From NCBI RefSeq assembly GCF_018389385.1, contig NZ_CP062698.1:2111501-2175500 (forward strand): a stretch of DNA of 64,000 bases. Direction: 5' to 3'. Source of the stretch: Anthocerotibacter panamensis C109 (GTDB lineage: Bacteria; Cyanobacteriota; Cyanobacteriia; Gloeobacterales; Anthocerotibacteraceae). This document shows, piece by piece, positions 1-8,420 of this stretch (the first letter of the stretch is position 1; each line of letters opens with the position of its first letter). A program made the translations under genes and the position numbers. A model generated the notes under the pieces. That model had not been told where the DNA came from. It did not search any database and was given only the letters and a program-made list of their open reading frames with translations.

Positions 1-24
1 GCGGGTACGAGCAAAAACCACTGT

Positions 25-693
25 CTAGTCCTCGAAGCGATAACCCACCCCATAGACTGTCTGGATGAGCGGTTTACCAAAGCCTTGGTCCACTTTTTGG
101 CGCAACAATCGGACCTGCGCTGCTACTACGTTACTCTCTGGTTCGGCGCTGATCTCCCAGAGGCGCTCTAGGATCTGGTCGCGGGTGAGGACCTGACCCG
201 GATGGGTGAGGAAGTATTCCAAGAGTTGAAATTCCTTGCGGTTGAGGGGAATGGCCTTGCCCTCGCGGTAGGCGGTCATGGTGTTGCAGTTGAGGATGAC
301 CCCGCCGGCTGTGAGCACATGGTCCTGGAAGTGACTGGGGCGGCGCAAGAGGGCGCGGACTCGGGCGAGGAGTTCTTCGATGTCGAAGGGTTTTACCATG
401 TAGTCGTCCGCCCCGCTGTCAAGACCCACCACTTTATCCCGAGCGAGGTCCCGAGCGGTGAGCAATAATACCGGAGCCATTTGGCCCTCAGCCCGCAACC
501 GACGGCACACTTCCACCCCCGACAGCCCCGGTACCATCCAGTCGAGGATGAGCAGGTCATAGCGCACCTGTTGGGTGAGGAGCCAACCCTCATCTCCCCG
601 ATAGACCACATCTACCACATGCCCCGCTGTCGTCAGAATACCCTTGATGGCATGAGCTAGATTTTCTTCGTCTTCGACCAGGAGCAGGCGCAT
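25..693 (-). CDS. OmpR/PhoB-family response regulator
   Basis: A DNA-binding response regulator of 222 residues, the usual length for the OmpR/PhoB family. The receiver domain fills residues 1-118: acidic pocket near E7-D8-E9, phosphoacceptor D51 in LLILDWMVPG, switch T79 and invariant K101 in VKPF. The winged-helix output domain follows from about residue 125, with the typical C-terminal VYGVGYRFED. It should be phosphorylated by a partner histidine kinase and then bind promoter DNA in the cytosol. No kinase gene lies upstream. Transcription runs leftward, so a co-transcribed kinase would sit outside the window. The receiver resembles cyanobacterial RppA/NrsR-like regulators, but I cannot assign the signal. 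An inverted repeat about 40 bp before the start may be its operator. Confidence 0.93.
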   Translation of the reverse strand: MRLLLVEDEENLAHAIKGILTTAGHVVDVVYRGDEGWLLTQQVRYDLLILDWMVPGLSGVEVCRRLRAEGQMAPVLLLTARDLARDKVVGLDSGADDYMVKPFDIEELLARVRALLRRPSHFQDHVLTAGGVILNCNTMTAYREGKAIPLNRKEFQLLEYFLTHPGQVLTRDQILERLWEISAEPESNVVAAQVRLLRQKVDQGFGKPLIQTVYGVGYRFED

Positions 694-730
694 AGCGTGG
701 GGTCAGTCGGACTCACCCATCCTAAAGGCA

Positions 731-748
731 CACGGTGAAACTACCGTG
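731..748. promoter_or_regulatory. Perfect inverted repeat upstream of the response regulator
   Basis: CACGGT and ACCGTG are separated by six bases (GAAACT), about 38 bp before the start of the leftward response-regulator gene. The position suits an operator. OmpR-type proteins more often bind direct repeats, so autoregulation is only a guess. Confidence 0.35.
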
Positions 749-779
749 AAAGTAGCCGATCCAGTCACCCAGCCACAAG

Positions 780-817
780 AAAAAAGTAGCTGGCGTTGCT
801 TTGAGCATCACGCCAGC
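780..817 (-). terminator. Rho-independent terminator of the small gene at 989-1243
   Basis: Read on the minus strand, GCTGGCGT pairs with ACGCCAGC and an inner TGCT pairs with AGCA, leaving a CAA loop and a two-base bulge. A T-rich run (TACTTTTTTC) follows directly. It lies between the stop of the leftward gene at 989 and the response-regulator start, so it should separate the two transcripts. Confidence 0.75.
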
Positions 818-856
818 CACACTCGGGGGGGATAGAGAAGTTCAAAAATCGGGGCT

Positions 857-872
857 GCCTGACTACTCAGGC
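857..872. other. Small perfect hairpin
   Basis: GCCTGA and TCAGGC flank a CTAC loop downstream of the gene at 989-1243. On the minus strand T residues come only about 7 bases after the stem, so it is weaker as a terminator than the hairpin at 780-817. Function unknown. Confidence 0.3.
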
Positions 873-988
873 TTCCTCGTGACGGGCAAGAGCGCATGGA
901 CCCTAGCGGACTCATAATGTTTTATAAGGCGTACCTCTCAGATCTATGCACGCATAACGGAGCTGCCCCCTCAGAAAAATCAGATTTC

Positions 989-1243
989 CTAGGAACTGTC
1001 TTGCGCCTCAGCCTTAGCTTGGCCCTGTTCTTCGAGGCGCTGAAGGATAAGCAATTCGGCAGCGGCGAGATTTTGACCAGCAAAAGCCCAAAAATCAGCG
1101 AAGAAAGCAGCATTGGTAGCCGTAGACTGCGCGTAGACTTCAGCTTCGTCCGTGCACAAGCGCCGCAGGGCATTGAGGACGGGCATAAAACCGCATTGCT
1201 GGATCAATGCCTGGATTTGTGTATCTAGTTCTCCTCGCTCCAT
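989..1243 (-). CDS. Small conserved-looking hypothetical protein (84 aa)
   Basis: Not recognised. The chosen ATG (protein begins MERGELDTQIQALIQQ) follows GGGGGAGCAGG, a good ribosome-binding site. The frame runs 15 codons further upstream, but without a comparable site. The product is soluble, predicted mainly helical and acidic at the C terminus, with no transmembrane segment. It carries one Cys in the CGFM segment and one in the RRLCTDEAE segment. A strong terminator at 780-817 follows the stop, supporting a real leftward transcript. The gene stands alone between the response regulator and a rightward small membrane-protein gene. The overlapping rightward frame (896-1228) has no comparable start signal and is treated as a shadow. 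Confidence 0.6.
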   Translation of the reverse strand: MERGELDTQIQALIQQCGFMPVLNALRRLCTDEAEVYAQSTATNAAFFADFWAFAGQNLAAAELLILQRLEEQGQAKAEAQDSS

Positions 1244-1326
1244 CCTGCTCCCCCGCACAGTCCTCCAGCCCATCGTGCCATACCCCAAGCTAAATAGGAC
1301 AACTCGGGCTTGCAGGCTAACATAAA

Positions 1327-1335
1327 TGATATAAT
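1327..1335 (+). promoter_or_regulatory. Extended -10 promoter of the small membrane-protein gene
   Basis: TGATATAAT matches the extended -10 consensus TGnTATAAT exactly. A TTGCAG sits only 14 bp upstream, too close for a normal -35, so the extended element probably does most of the work. The predicted 5' UTR to the ATG at 1428 is about 85 nt. Confidence 0.6.
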
Positions 1336-1427
1336 TACTGTATCAAGAAATACCTTTAGTGCTTTCTTTTGTAGCGTTTTGTTTCAATACTGTGTTCCAC
1401 TGGGACATAGAAAAGGAAGGGTTGGTC

Positions 1428-1607
1428 ATGATGCATCTGCACGATAACCGGTTCAAGTACGATAGAACGCTCCCCCGCATGCCGGGGGAGGTGCTCAAGG
1501 CCAGCCTGGATCTAGAATTGAGCGTCGCAGTTGGGGTCGCGCTCCTGATGACAGGCTCACTGGGGTGGATTTTGTTCACCCTCGTGCGGACGGTGTTGGG
1601 ACATTAG
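1428..1607 (+). CDS. Small single-pass membrane protein (59 aa), unknown
   Basis: Not recognised. AAGGAAGG at 1413-1420 sits 7 bp before tandem ATG codons (1428, 1431), so I start there and not at the upstream ATG at 1359. The product has a His-, Arg- and Lys-rich N terminus (MHLHDNRFKYDR) and one hydrophobic helix at about residues 33-56, ending LVRTVLGH. Size and layout resemble the many small subunits of cyanobacterial photosynthetic and NDH-1 complexes, but I could not match it to any Psa, Psb, Pet or Ndh subunit. A clear extended -10 promoter precedes it. Its stop overlaps the stop of the convergent AsmA-like gene by four bases. Confidence 0.65.
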   Translation: MMHLHDNRFKYDRTLPRMPGEVLKASLDLELSVAVGVALLMTGSLGWILFTLVRTVLGH

Positions 1608-4600
1608 TTCCAGCGCAGGTTGCGCACCGAACTTACCTGATTGACGGGGCCATCGACGCTAAAAGAGAAGTTGCGCGGTTGTGCAGGTGCAGAGGGTAAG
1701 ACGTTGGAGAGCAAGCCCCTGAGCAGGTCGCCCCCCCGTCCTCCGCCTGCGTTTTGGGCCAAAACCCCGCGTACTTCCAGACGTGCATCCCGGTCCACCA
1801 ACCGTAAATCACCTCTGGCCTCCATCCTGAGGCTTGTACCTTCGTAGGTGAAGTTGTCGGTGCTCGCTGTGCCCTCGCGGAGGGTAAAGTCCCCGCCCAA
1901 CCTGTCGAAGCGCCCCGTATTCAACCGGCTCACAGCCCCGAGGAGCGTGTCGATGCTAAAGCCGCTCCCCTGGCTAAAACCCTCGGTCGCCCCCAAAAGC
2001 GTACCCAGGAAATCCAGACTCGCCAATCTGCCCTTGGTGATCGTGAGAGAACCCCGACCGGACAGCGAATCGAGGAATTGATTGGGGTCACTGCCGGTAC
2101 CCCGAAAGTCCAAATCCAAATCCGTGCTGCCATAGACCTGTCCTGTAGGAAAACTCAGGAGTTGACGAGCCAAGAGGTCGGCTTGGGCGTCGCGCAGGCT
2201 CAGGGTACCGCTGGTGGTCCGGGAGCGCACTTCAGTACGGATCGATCCGGTCATGCGTCCGCCTGCTGTAGCCAGCGACAGGTCATCGAGGGTCCAGGTG
2301 CCCCGGTCTAGGCGTACTTGGGTGCTCAGGCGTTCAAAAGCCAGACGGCCCAAAGTTCCGCGTCCAATCGTGACCCGCCCCTGGCCCTCGAATGTCCCTA
2401 GTTTGTCCGTGCCTTTGCCTGCACCTCCTCCGGTGCTGGTGTTCTGGAGCAAGCGGTCCAGGTTCAGTTGGGCAAAGCGGGCTTCAAAAGTAACCTTGGG
2501 GTTGCGCAGATCTGGGATGGTGCCCTGCACCTGCCCTTGGCCCTCAGCGGTCTGAAAAGTCAACCCTGAAGTACTGACTCGGTTCCCCTCCAGGGTTACC
2601 GGGCCTCCCAGACGGTCAATCCCGCCCAAAAGTCCGGGAATTTTGACCCCGCTCAACTTGAGCGTCGCCCGCCAGTTAGGGGCTGGCCCGGTCAAAGTGA
2701 GGTCCAGGCCCGCCTGCCCCGCTGTTGCTCCCAAATCAGCTGGCGCGAAGCTGGTCAAGGTCGCAAGGGGGAGGGGTTGGAGGGTGCGGACTTGGAGTGC
2801 AAAGCGCTGAGCCAGAGTTCCGGGCTGGCTGACCGTGCCACCGAGGACGAGGGTGAGCCCCCGAAATTCCATCCGTGTATCGGCCAAAGTCAGGGTGTTG
2901 GAAGTATAGGAGCCCCGGATCTCCAGACGGCGGGCCGGGGTCAGGCTGAGCGTGTTGTTGATGGTCAATTCCGTAAGCTGGCCTAGATCCAGGTCTCCTC
3001 CCAAGGTCCACTGCTTGGTCGTGCCTGCCACAGTGAACTGAGCCGGGACATTGCCCTTGGCCTTGATGGCCTGTTGCGCGGGGAAGAGGGCTAGGACTTG
3101 GGGGAATTTGAGCGTACCTTGGCCCTTGATCTTGAGTGCTCCAGACGGGCTGACGCTCCCTGCTAGCATCAGGGGCGACCCGGCAAGATTGGTGCGCAAC
3201 CCCTGTAACGTCGTCCCCTCGCGGCCTACGGTCACGGCTCCTCGCACCTCTTCGAGGGGTTGCGCGAGCGCACTCAGGCCCAACTCAGCGCCCTGGAACT
3301 CAATGCGCCCAGAAGCCTGGGTCCCCTGAATCTGGAGATCCACTGCGCTGGTGCCTTTGAGCGTGCGGAACGTCTGACGGAAGGCACGGCCTAGCCCCCC
3401 GCCCAGAGCCTCTGTCGCCAGGAAGGAGCGGGCTGCCTCCAGGTCGAGGGCCATGCTCTTAAAGCTGATCCGAGGCCGAATGGTCAGCGTCCCATAGCCT
3501 TCAATAGCGCCTGCGGTCTGAAAGGAGGAGCGACCCAAATTGCCCTGGAGGTCTTGGAGGAGCAGCCGACCGGACTCCAGCAACAGCGCCCCACGCAGGT
3601 CTCGCAGTGGCTGAGCCGCGCCCGGAGGCTGCCACGTGGCTCCGTTCAAGCTGACTTTACCGAGGACTTGGGGGGCCGCCAGAGTCCCCGCCACGCTCAA
3701 ATCCAGACTGCCCACCCCGCCGATGCCCACCCCGCCCGGTCCTACCCAAGGAGCCAGCGGAGCCAATTTGATTGTGCTGGAGGTCACCTTGAGCGCTAGT
3801 TTTCCGGGACCGGTCCTGCCCACCTGACCATTTATCGTCGCCTCACTGTCCTTGGGACCTATTCTCAGGTCCGCCAATTCCAAGGTAGTCGGGGTCAACG
3901 TAGCTTTGCCCTGCAAGCGCTCCAGCGGTCGGTCCAGACGCGGATGGCGAAAGGTGAAATCCTGAAACTCGATGATCCCCGTGGCTGTAGGCTGGAGGGC
4001 GCTTCCTCGGAACATCAGGTCGGCTCGCAGCTTCCCCGCCCCCTTACTCTGGGTGATCCAAGGGCGGACAGCAGCGGGGAGGACGCCCAAGGGCAAGTTT
4101 TGGCGAGCCTGAAAAGGGTCGAGCAAGCCCGTGTTCAACGCTAGCTCCAGGGTGGCTTGCGGCTGGGTCCAATTTCGGGGAAGCGTCCCGCTGAGTGCTG
4201 CCTCCAGACCCGCTGTGGTCAGCTTCAGCCGCTCCACCCGCAGATGCTGTGCTTGCAGAACCAGAGCCGTATCCACGGTGAGGTCCTGCGCCATCCAGGG
4301 CTTTGGCCCCCAGACAGCAGGCCAAGTCCAGTCGAGACGACGGGCGTGTACCGTGCCTGCGAGCCGGGGTTGTTGTCCCAATTGTCCTTCTAGGTCCAGG
4401 TCAAAGATGCCCTTGAGGCCCTGCACGCGGTCTGCAAAGTAGGGAGTGATCTGCTCCGGGTGAAGGTTTTGGGCTTTGAGGTGCACGGTGCCGTCCCAGG
4501 GCTGGTGGGCTTGGGGCAGGCGCAGTTCACCCGTGGCCTGGAGACTTGCGTGCTCGGGCAGGTTCCCCTTCAGACGCAGGTTTAGGGTGAAGGGGTCGCG

Positions 4601-5158
4601 CGGTTCGAGGTCCAGGTCAAAACCTGTGACTTGTACTTTGCGGGCGAGCTGGGTAGGTTTCGTGCTCAGGTTGACGGTGGTGTTCACAAAACTGAGGGCA
4701 GGGCCGGTGTAGCCAGCGTCTGGGCCAGCGGGAGGTTGAGCCAGATCAGAGAAATTCCAGCGGCCTGTCGGGTCACGGTTGAGCCAGAGTTGCCCCTGCT
4801 CGACCCGGATGCGCCGCATCTCGATCCGTTGGGCCAATAGAGCCGGGAGATTGACCTCGACTAGGATATTTTGGGCCGTCAGCTCTCGGGTCCCGCCCAA
4901 GGTCGTGACCGTGACCGGCCCTGCCTTCAGCCCGAGGCCACCCAAGGTCTGGAGGGAGACCTGGCCTAGTACCACACGCCGCTTTAGCGTAGACGTGAGC
5001 AGGTGCTCTAGGGGCTGACGGAAGCTATCGCCATCGATAAACAGGGGCAAGAGTCCCAGACCCAGCGCTGCCGAGGCGAGCAATACCCCCAAGCCCCCTA
5101 AGGACCACCCCATCCAAGCGGGCAGACGCAGCCCACCCCGAGACATTCCGCTGGTCAT
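1604..5158 (-). CDS. AsmA-family (TamB/AsmA-like) envelope protein
   Basis: A very large protein (1184 aa) with one N-terminal transmembrane helix (about residues 15-40), a short AsmA N-terminal domain (segment RIRVEQGQLWLNRDPTGRWN), then long repetitive beta-rich stretches of the AsmA/DUF3971 kind. The C-terminal AsmA_2-like region holds a SGRGSLTITKGRL segment. Proteins of this superfamily are anchored in the inner membrane and reach across the periplasm as a hydrophobic groove that carries phospholipids to the outer membrane or assists outer-membrane protein assembly. The length and layout fit that role, but which substrate this one handles cannot be read from sequence. It is flanked by unrelated genes and converges on the small membrane-protein gene. 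Confidence 0.85.
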   Translation of the reverse strand: MTSGMSRGGLRLPAWMGWSLGGLGVLLASAALGLGLLPLFIDGDSFRQPLEHLLTSTLKRRVVLGQVSLQTLGGLGLKAGPVTVTTLGGTRELTAQNILVEVNLPALLAQRIEMRRIRVEQGQLWLNRDPTGRWNFSDLAQPPAGPDAGYTGPALSFVNTTVNLSTKPTQLARKVQVTGFDLDLEPRDPFTLNLRLKGNLPEHASLQATGELRLPQAHQPWDGTVHLKAQNLHPEQITPYFADRVQGLKGIFDLDLEGQLGQQPRLAGTVHARRLDWTWPAVWGPKPWMAQDLTVDTALVLQAQHLRVERLKLTTAGLEAALSGTLPRNWTQPQATLELALNTGLLDPFQARQNLPLGVLPAAVRPWITQSKGAGKLRADLMFRGSALQPTATGIIEFQDFTFRHPRLDRPLERLQGKATLTPTTLELADLRIGPKDSEATINGQVGRTGPGKLALKVTSSTIKLAPLAPWVGPGGVGIGGVGSLDLSVAGTLAAPQVLGKVSLNGATWQPPGAAQPLRDLRGALLLESGRLLLQDLQGNLGRSSFQTAGAIEGYGTLTIRPRISFKSMALDLEAARSFLATEALGGGLGRAFRQTFRTLKGTSAVDLQIQGTQASGRIEFQGAELGLSALAQPLEEVRGAVTVGREGTTLQGLRTNLAGSPLMLAGSVSPSGALKIKGQGTLKFPQVLALFPAQQAIKAKGNVPAQFTVAGTTKQWTLGGDLDLGQLTELTINNTLSLTPARRLEIRGSYTSNTLTLADTRMEFRGLTLVLGGTVSQPGTLAQRFALQVRTLQPLPLATLTSFAPADLGATAGQAGLDLTLTGPAPNWRATLKLSGVKIPGLLGGIDRLGGPVTLEGNRVSTSGLTFQTAEGQGQVQGTIPDLRNPKVTFEARFAQLNLDRLLQNTSTGGGAGKGTDKLGTFEGQGRVTIGRGTLGRLAFERLSTQVRLDRGTWTLDDLSLATAGGRMTGSIRTEVRSRTTSGTLSLRDAQADLLARQLLSFPTGQVYGSTDLDLDFRGTGSDPNQFLDSLSGRGSLTITKGRLASLDFLGTLLGATEGFSQGSGFSIDTLLGAVSRLNTGRFDRLGGDFTLREGTASTDNFTYEGTSLRMEARGDLRLVDRDARLEVRGVLAQNAGGGRGGDLLRGLLSNVLPSAPAQPRNFSFSVDGPVNQVSSVRNLRWN

Positions 5159-5308
5159 CCTTGCCCCCTGAAACCCTTGTGACGATAGCGCTACAACAGA
5201 TTACCCCAGTCCCAACGAGCTGCCTTAGCGTTTTATGGAGCTATGTTTCCCCTCTTCTGGGTACGAACCACGCCAGAGCCTCCGATAGCCGTAGGCTAAG
5301 CTGGAGCA

Positions 5309-6349
5309 ATGTTCCACAGGAGTAGGACTGTGCCCCAAGGCGTGATGACCCTGGCTCGCTATATTTTATCCAGACAGGATACCTTCCCCGATAATACGGG
5401 CGAGTTTAGCAACGTGATGTTACTCATCGGGGTAGCAGCCAAAACCATTGCTTGGGAACTACGCCGCGCTGGGTTGGTCGAGGACGCGCTGGGTCTGACC
5501 GGCGAGATCAACGTTCAGGGCGAGCAGGTGCGCAAACTCGACGACTACGCCAATGAAGTTTTCCTGAAAACTTTTCAGGACACGGGCTTGGTGTGTACTA
5601 TCGTCTCTGAGGAGTTAGAAGGACCCGAGCACCTGATGCAGCCTTGCACTCCAGGTAGTTACGCTCTGCTGGTGGACCCTTTGGATGGCTCCAGCAACGT
5701 AGATATGAATATCAATACCGGCTCGATCTTCGCCATTCAGCGTCGCCGTTTTTGTGGAGATGACGAAGCTGACCTCTTACAGGCGGGCCGCAAACAAGTA
5801 GCAGCGGGCTATATTCTCTACGGACCGAGCACGATCCTGACCTTCACCACCGGGCATGGGGTGCATATGTTCACGTTGGATGCGGCGATTGGCGAGTTTG
5901 TGCTATCGGCGCAGAGCCTGACGATCCCCGAGCGCGGGACCTACTACAGCGTCAACCAGGGCAATAGCCGCCGCTGGCAGCCCTGGCTCAGAACCTTCTT
6001 GGACTACCTCCAGACCGAGGATAAAGCCAGCAAACGCCCCTATTCCCTGCGCTATGTCGGTTCTCTCGCCGCAGACATCCATCGGACCTTGCTCATCGGC
6101 GGGATCTTCCTCTATCCCTCCGACACCAAGAGCCCCAAGGGTAAACTGCGCCTGCTCTACGAGGCAGCCCCCATGGCGATGCTCCTCGAACAGGCTCAGG
6201 GTCAGGCGATCACCGACCAGGGCGAAGCTATCCTCGATATTGAGCCCAGCCAGATCCACCAGCGTGTCTCCGTGATCATGGGTAGCCCCTATGAAGTGGG
6301 TTTGGCACAGAAGTTCCTCCAACAGAGCAAAGTCCCTGTTTTGGGGTAG
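5309..6349 (+). CDS. fbp: Class I fructose-1,6-bisphosphatase
   Basis: Hydrolyses fructose-1,6-bisphosphate to fructose-6-phosphate in gluconeogenesis and the Calvin cycle (cytosolic, Mg-dependent). The metal and phosphate site DPLDGSSNVD lies at residues 123-132, SEELEG near 100-105, and the N-terminal AMP-site region at about 15-60. Length (346 aa) is normal for class I enzymes. Cyanobacteria often rely on a class II FBPase/SBPase for the Calvin cycle, so this class I enzyme may be a second, non-redundant copy; no class II gene lies in the window. An internal ATG at 5345 (MTLARYILSRQ) behind AAGGCG is an equally possible start, since the first 12 residues look non-homologous. Confidence 0.93.
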   Translation: MFHRSRTVPQGVMTLARYILSRQDTFPDNTGEFSNVMLLIGVAAKTIAWELRRAGLVEDALGLTGEINVQGEQVRKLDDYANEVFLKTFQDTGLVCTIVSEELEGPEHLMQPCTPGSYALLVDPLDGSSNVDMNINTGSIFAIQRRRFCGDDEADLLQAGRKQVAAGYILYGPSTILTFTTGHGVHMFTLDAAIGEFVLSAQSLTIPERGTYYSVNQGNSRRWQPWLRTFLDYLQTEDKASKRPYSLRYVGSLAADIHRTLLIGGIFLYPSDTKSPKGKLRLLYEAAPMAMLLEQAQGQAITDQGEAILDIEPSQIHQRVSVIMGSPYEVGLAQKFLQQSKVPVLG

Positions 6350-6353
6350 GTGG

Positions 6354-6830
6354 TTAAAAATTTCTAAAGCCGACCAACCGACCTAGGGACTTTAGCAAGG
6401 TCCATACAGAAAGCTGATAGTACGTCACCAGGACTGCCAGGACACAGACCAGATGGCTCACGAAAGTTAGTCCTGTCCAAAATATCGCAAACCAGTCCAG
6501 GGTACTCCCCCGAAAAATATAGGCACTCCCGCCGATCAAGGCTGTGGGAAACACCACCAAAGCTACAGCAGCCCAGCTATCCGCCCGACTTAAGCCCTGT
6601 CCGTGAGGAGTAGCCCAAGCCCGCCCGTCCCACTGCCAGACCAAAGGAGGAGCAGCCCCTATCAGCCCTACCATCTGGCTATCTAGGTCTACTGCGAACA
6701 TATGGCGGCACAGGCTACAGGCTAGCACTTCCATCAAAGACATCGCCGAAAGGCGTCCGAGACGACAGACGGGGCAGGCGTAGTCCCGGTTGAGGTGGAG
6801 GCTGTTGTTTGTCTCGATCATAGCGAGCAT
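6354..6830 (-). CDS. Zinc-ribbon-like membrane protein, unknown
   Basis: Unrecognised protein of about 158 aa. An N-terminal treble-clef or zinc-ribbon candidate has two Cys pairs (YACPVCRLG and ACSLCRHMF). A WQWDGRAW segment follows, and then two transmembrane helices (roughly WAAVALVVFPTALIGGSAYIF and the VSHLVCVLAVLVTYYQL region). The arrangement, a small metal-binding head on a two-helix membrane anchor, recurs in cyanobacterial hypothetical proteins. The ATG at 6830 or the one at 6821 fits better than the far upstream start at 6890, though neither has a strong ribosome site. It lies convergent to fbp, four bases from its stop, and is divergent from the YqeY gene. Confidence 0.65.
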   Translation of the reverse strand: MLAMIETNNSLHLNRDYACPVCRLGRLSAMSLMEVLACSLCRHMFAVDLDSQMVGLIGAAPPLVWQWDGRAWATPHGQGLSRADSWAAVALVVFPTALIGGSAYIFRGSTLDWFAIFWTGLTFVSHLVCVLAVLVTYYQLSVWTLLKSLGRLVGFRNF

Positions 6831-6963
6831 CTCAGTGCGCCTATTTTGGCACAGACTCAGACGTCCCAGAAAGTTCAGCTCAGGTGGCACTAAGTCAGTG
6901 ACAGCTTTGAGCGACTAAGATCTAGATAGCATCCTCGACGGAGCTTTCCCAAGGAATCGACCT

Positions 6964-7386
6964 ATGCTACTCGAACGACTGCGCCAAGATAGGCTCGAAG
7001 CCCGCAAAGCCAAGGCTGTCGTGAAGTACAATCTGCTTACAGCTCTTGTGGCTGAAGCCGCCAAGGTAGGAAAGGACCAAGGAAACCGCGAGTCCACCGA
7101 CGAAGAAGTAACAGCGGTCATCAAAAAATTTATCAAGAATGCGCAAGAAACCAACGACCTGTTGCGGCTGAGGGGCGCTAGTCCTCAGGACGAAGAGCTT
7201 ATTGTCCTCCATAGCTATCTGCCCCAACAGCTCAGTGAGACAGACCTGCATCGGATTTTGGAGGAAGCTAAAGTAGCTGGAGCTAACGATATAGGCGCGT
7301 TGATGGCTTTTTTGAAGCAGAACTTTTCGGGGCAGTACGAGGGTAAATTGGCCTCTCAGGTGGCTAAAGCCGTCCTTGCCCGTTGA
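6964..7386 (+). CDS. GatB/YqeY domain protein
   Basis: A 140-aa stand-alone YqeY-type protein, homologous to the C-terminal tail domain of GatB, the Asp/Glu-tRNA amidotransferase B subunit. The family's N-terminal helical bundle (residues 1-95) holds the RQDRLEARKAK and AKVGKDQGNRESTDEEV segments. The second subdomain contains VLHSYLPQQLSE and ends with GKLASQVAKAVLA, typical of YqeY. The exact role is not established; the family is thought to interact with tRNA or mischarged aminoacyl-tRNA. AAGGAAT precedes the ATG at a good distance. It is divergent from the zinc-ribbon gene and 37 nt upstream of the pirin, perhaps co-transcribed. Confidence 0.88.
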   Translation: MLLERLRQDRLEARKAKAVVKYNLLTALVAEAAKVGKDQGNRESTDEEVTAVIKKFIKNAQETNDLLRLRGASPQDEELIVLHSYLPQQLSETDLHRILEEAKVAGANDIGALMAFLKQNFSGQYEGKLASQVAKAVLAR

Positions 7387-7423
7387 TATCCCTCGCACGA
7401 TACCCTACTGAAGGAGATACCCA

Positions 7424-8296
7424 ATGACTTCCACCCCGACAACGAACCCTACGGCTCAGACAGCAGGCTCTGCACGCCGTGTTGCTAGGATCATCCGCGC
7501 TCAAGCAGCCACCGATGGCGCTGGAGTGCGCCTCTACCGCAGTCTGGGGAGTCCGGCACTGCCAGAACTTGACCCTTTCTTGTTGCTAGATGAGTTTCGC
7601 TCGGACGTCCCCGCCGACTATTTAGCCGGATTCCCCAATCATCCGCACCGAGGCTTCGAGACGGTCACCTATCTATTGGCAGGTCGCCTCAGGCATGAGG
7701 ACAATAAGGGCCATGCAGGTGTCATTGAGCCCGGTGGTATTCAGTGGATGACAGCAGGGCGCGGCATCATCCACTCCGAAATGCCCGAACAGGAACAAGG
7801 ACTGGTCTGGGGCTTCCAACTCTGGGTCAATCTGAGTGCCCGAGATAAGATGACGGAGGCGCGTTATCAGGAATTTACCCCCACTGAGGTGCCCGAAGTC
7901 CTCTTAGAGGGGGGTAGCCGCGTTCGTGTCATTGCCGGGGTAGTGGCGGGCATTGCTGGGGTGGTGCGGGGTATTGCGACCAATCCTTTGTACCTAGATG
8001 TGGCTCTTGCGCAGCAAGTCACCTTTCAGCAGGCGGTACCCTCCGGGCATAACGCCTGCTGTTATGTATTTGAAGGAGTCGTAGACATGGGCGGCAAGGC
8101 CGTGCAGCGGGGTGAATTGGCTGTACTGACCCCTGGTGAAACTGTGACCGTCCGCACCGCAGACGCACCCGCCCGCTTTCTATTAATCGCAGCCCAACCG
8201 CTCAATGAGCCGATAGCCCGATACGGTCCTTTTGTCATGAATACCCAACAGCAGATTCAAGAAGCCTTCCAGGATTATCGGGCAGGCCGGTTCTGA
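7424..8296 (+). CDS. Pirin-family bicupin protein
   Basis: A 290-aa pirin (YhhW type). The N-terminal cupin holds the family metal site: NHPHRGFETVTYLLAG followed by an IQWMTAGRGIIHSE segment, supplying the His and Glu ligands. A second, degenerate cupin covers about residues 160-270. Some bacterial pirins act as quercetin dioxygenases and others modulate enzymes or transcription, so the substrate here is open. The first 20 residues are Thr- and Ala-rich and lack homology to the fold. The ribosome site AAGGAGA is strong. The gene probably shares a transcript with the YqeY gene just upstream. Confidence 0.92.
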   Translation: MTSTPTTNPTAQTAGSARRVARIIRAQAATDGAGVRLYRSLGSPALPELDPFLLLDEFRSDVPADYLAGFPNHPHRGFETVTYLLAGRLRHEDNKGHAGVIEPGGIQWMTAGRGIIHSEMPEQEQGLVWGFQLWVNLSARDKMTEARYQEFTPTEVPEVLLEGGSRVRVIAGVVAGIAGVVRGIATNPLYLDVALAQQVTFQQAVPSGHNACCYVFEGVVDMGGKAVQRGELAVLTPGETVTVRTADAPARFLLIAAQPLNEPIARYGPFVMNTQQQIQEAFQDYRAGRF

Positions 8297-8420
8297 GTAA
8301 ACCCGCATAAAGCCGTTAGCCGACTCTTCTCAAGGCTGGAGATGGACCCTCTCGTCAAAGGCGCTGGACATCCTACAGTAGAAAAGGGCTCCTCCCCAGT
8401 TCCTTATGCAGGTCCTAGCC

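Noticed and set aside
896-1228. Rightward frame of 110 codons
   Set aside because: Antisense to the small gene at 989-1243, which has a ribosome site and a terminator.
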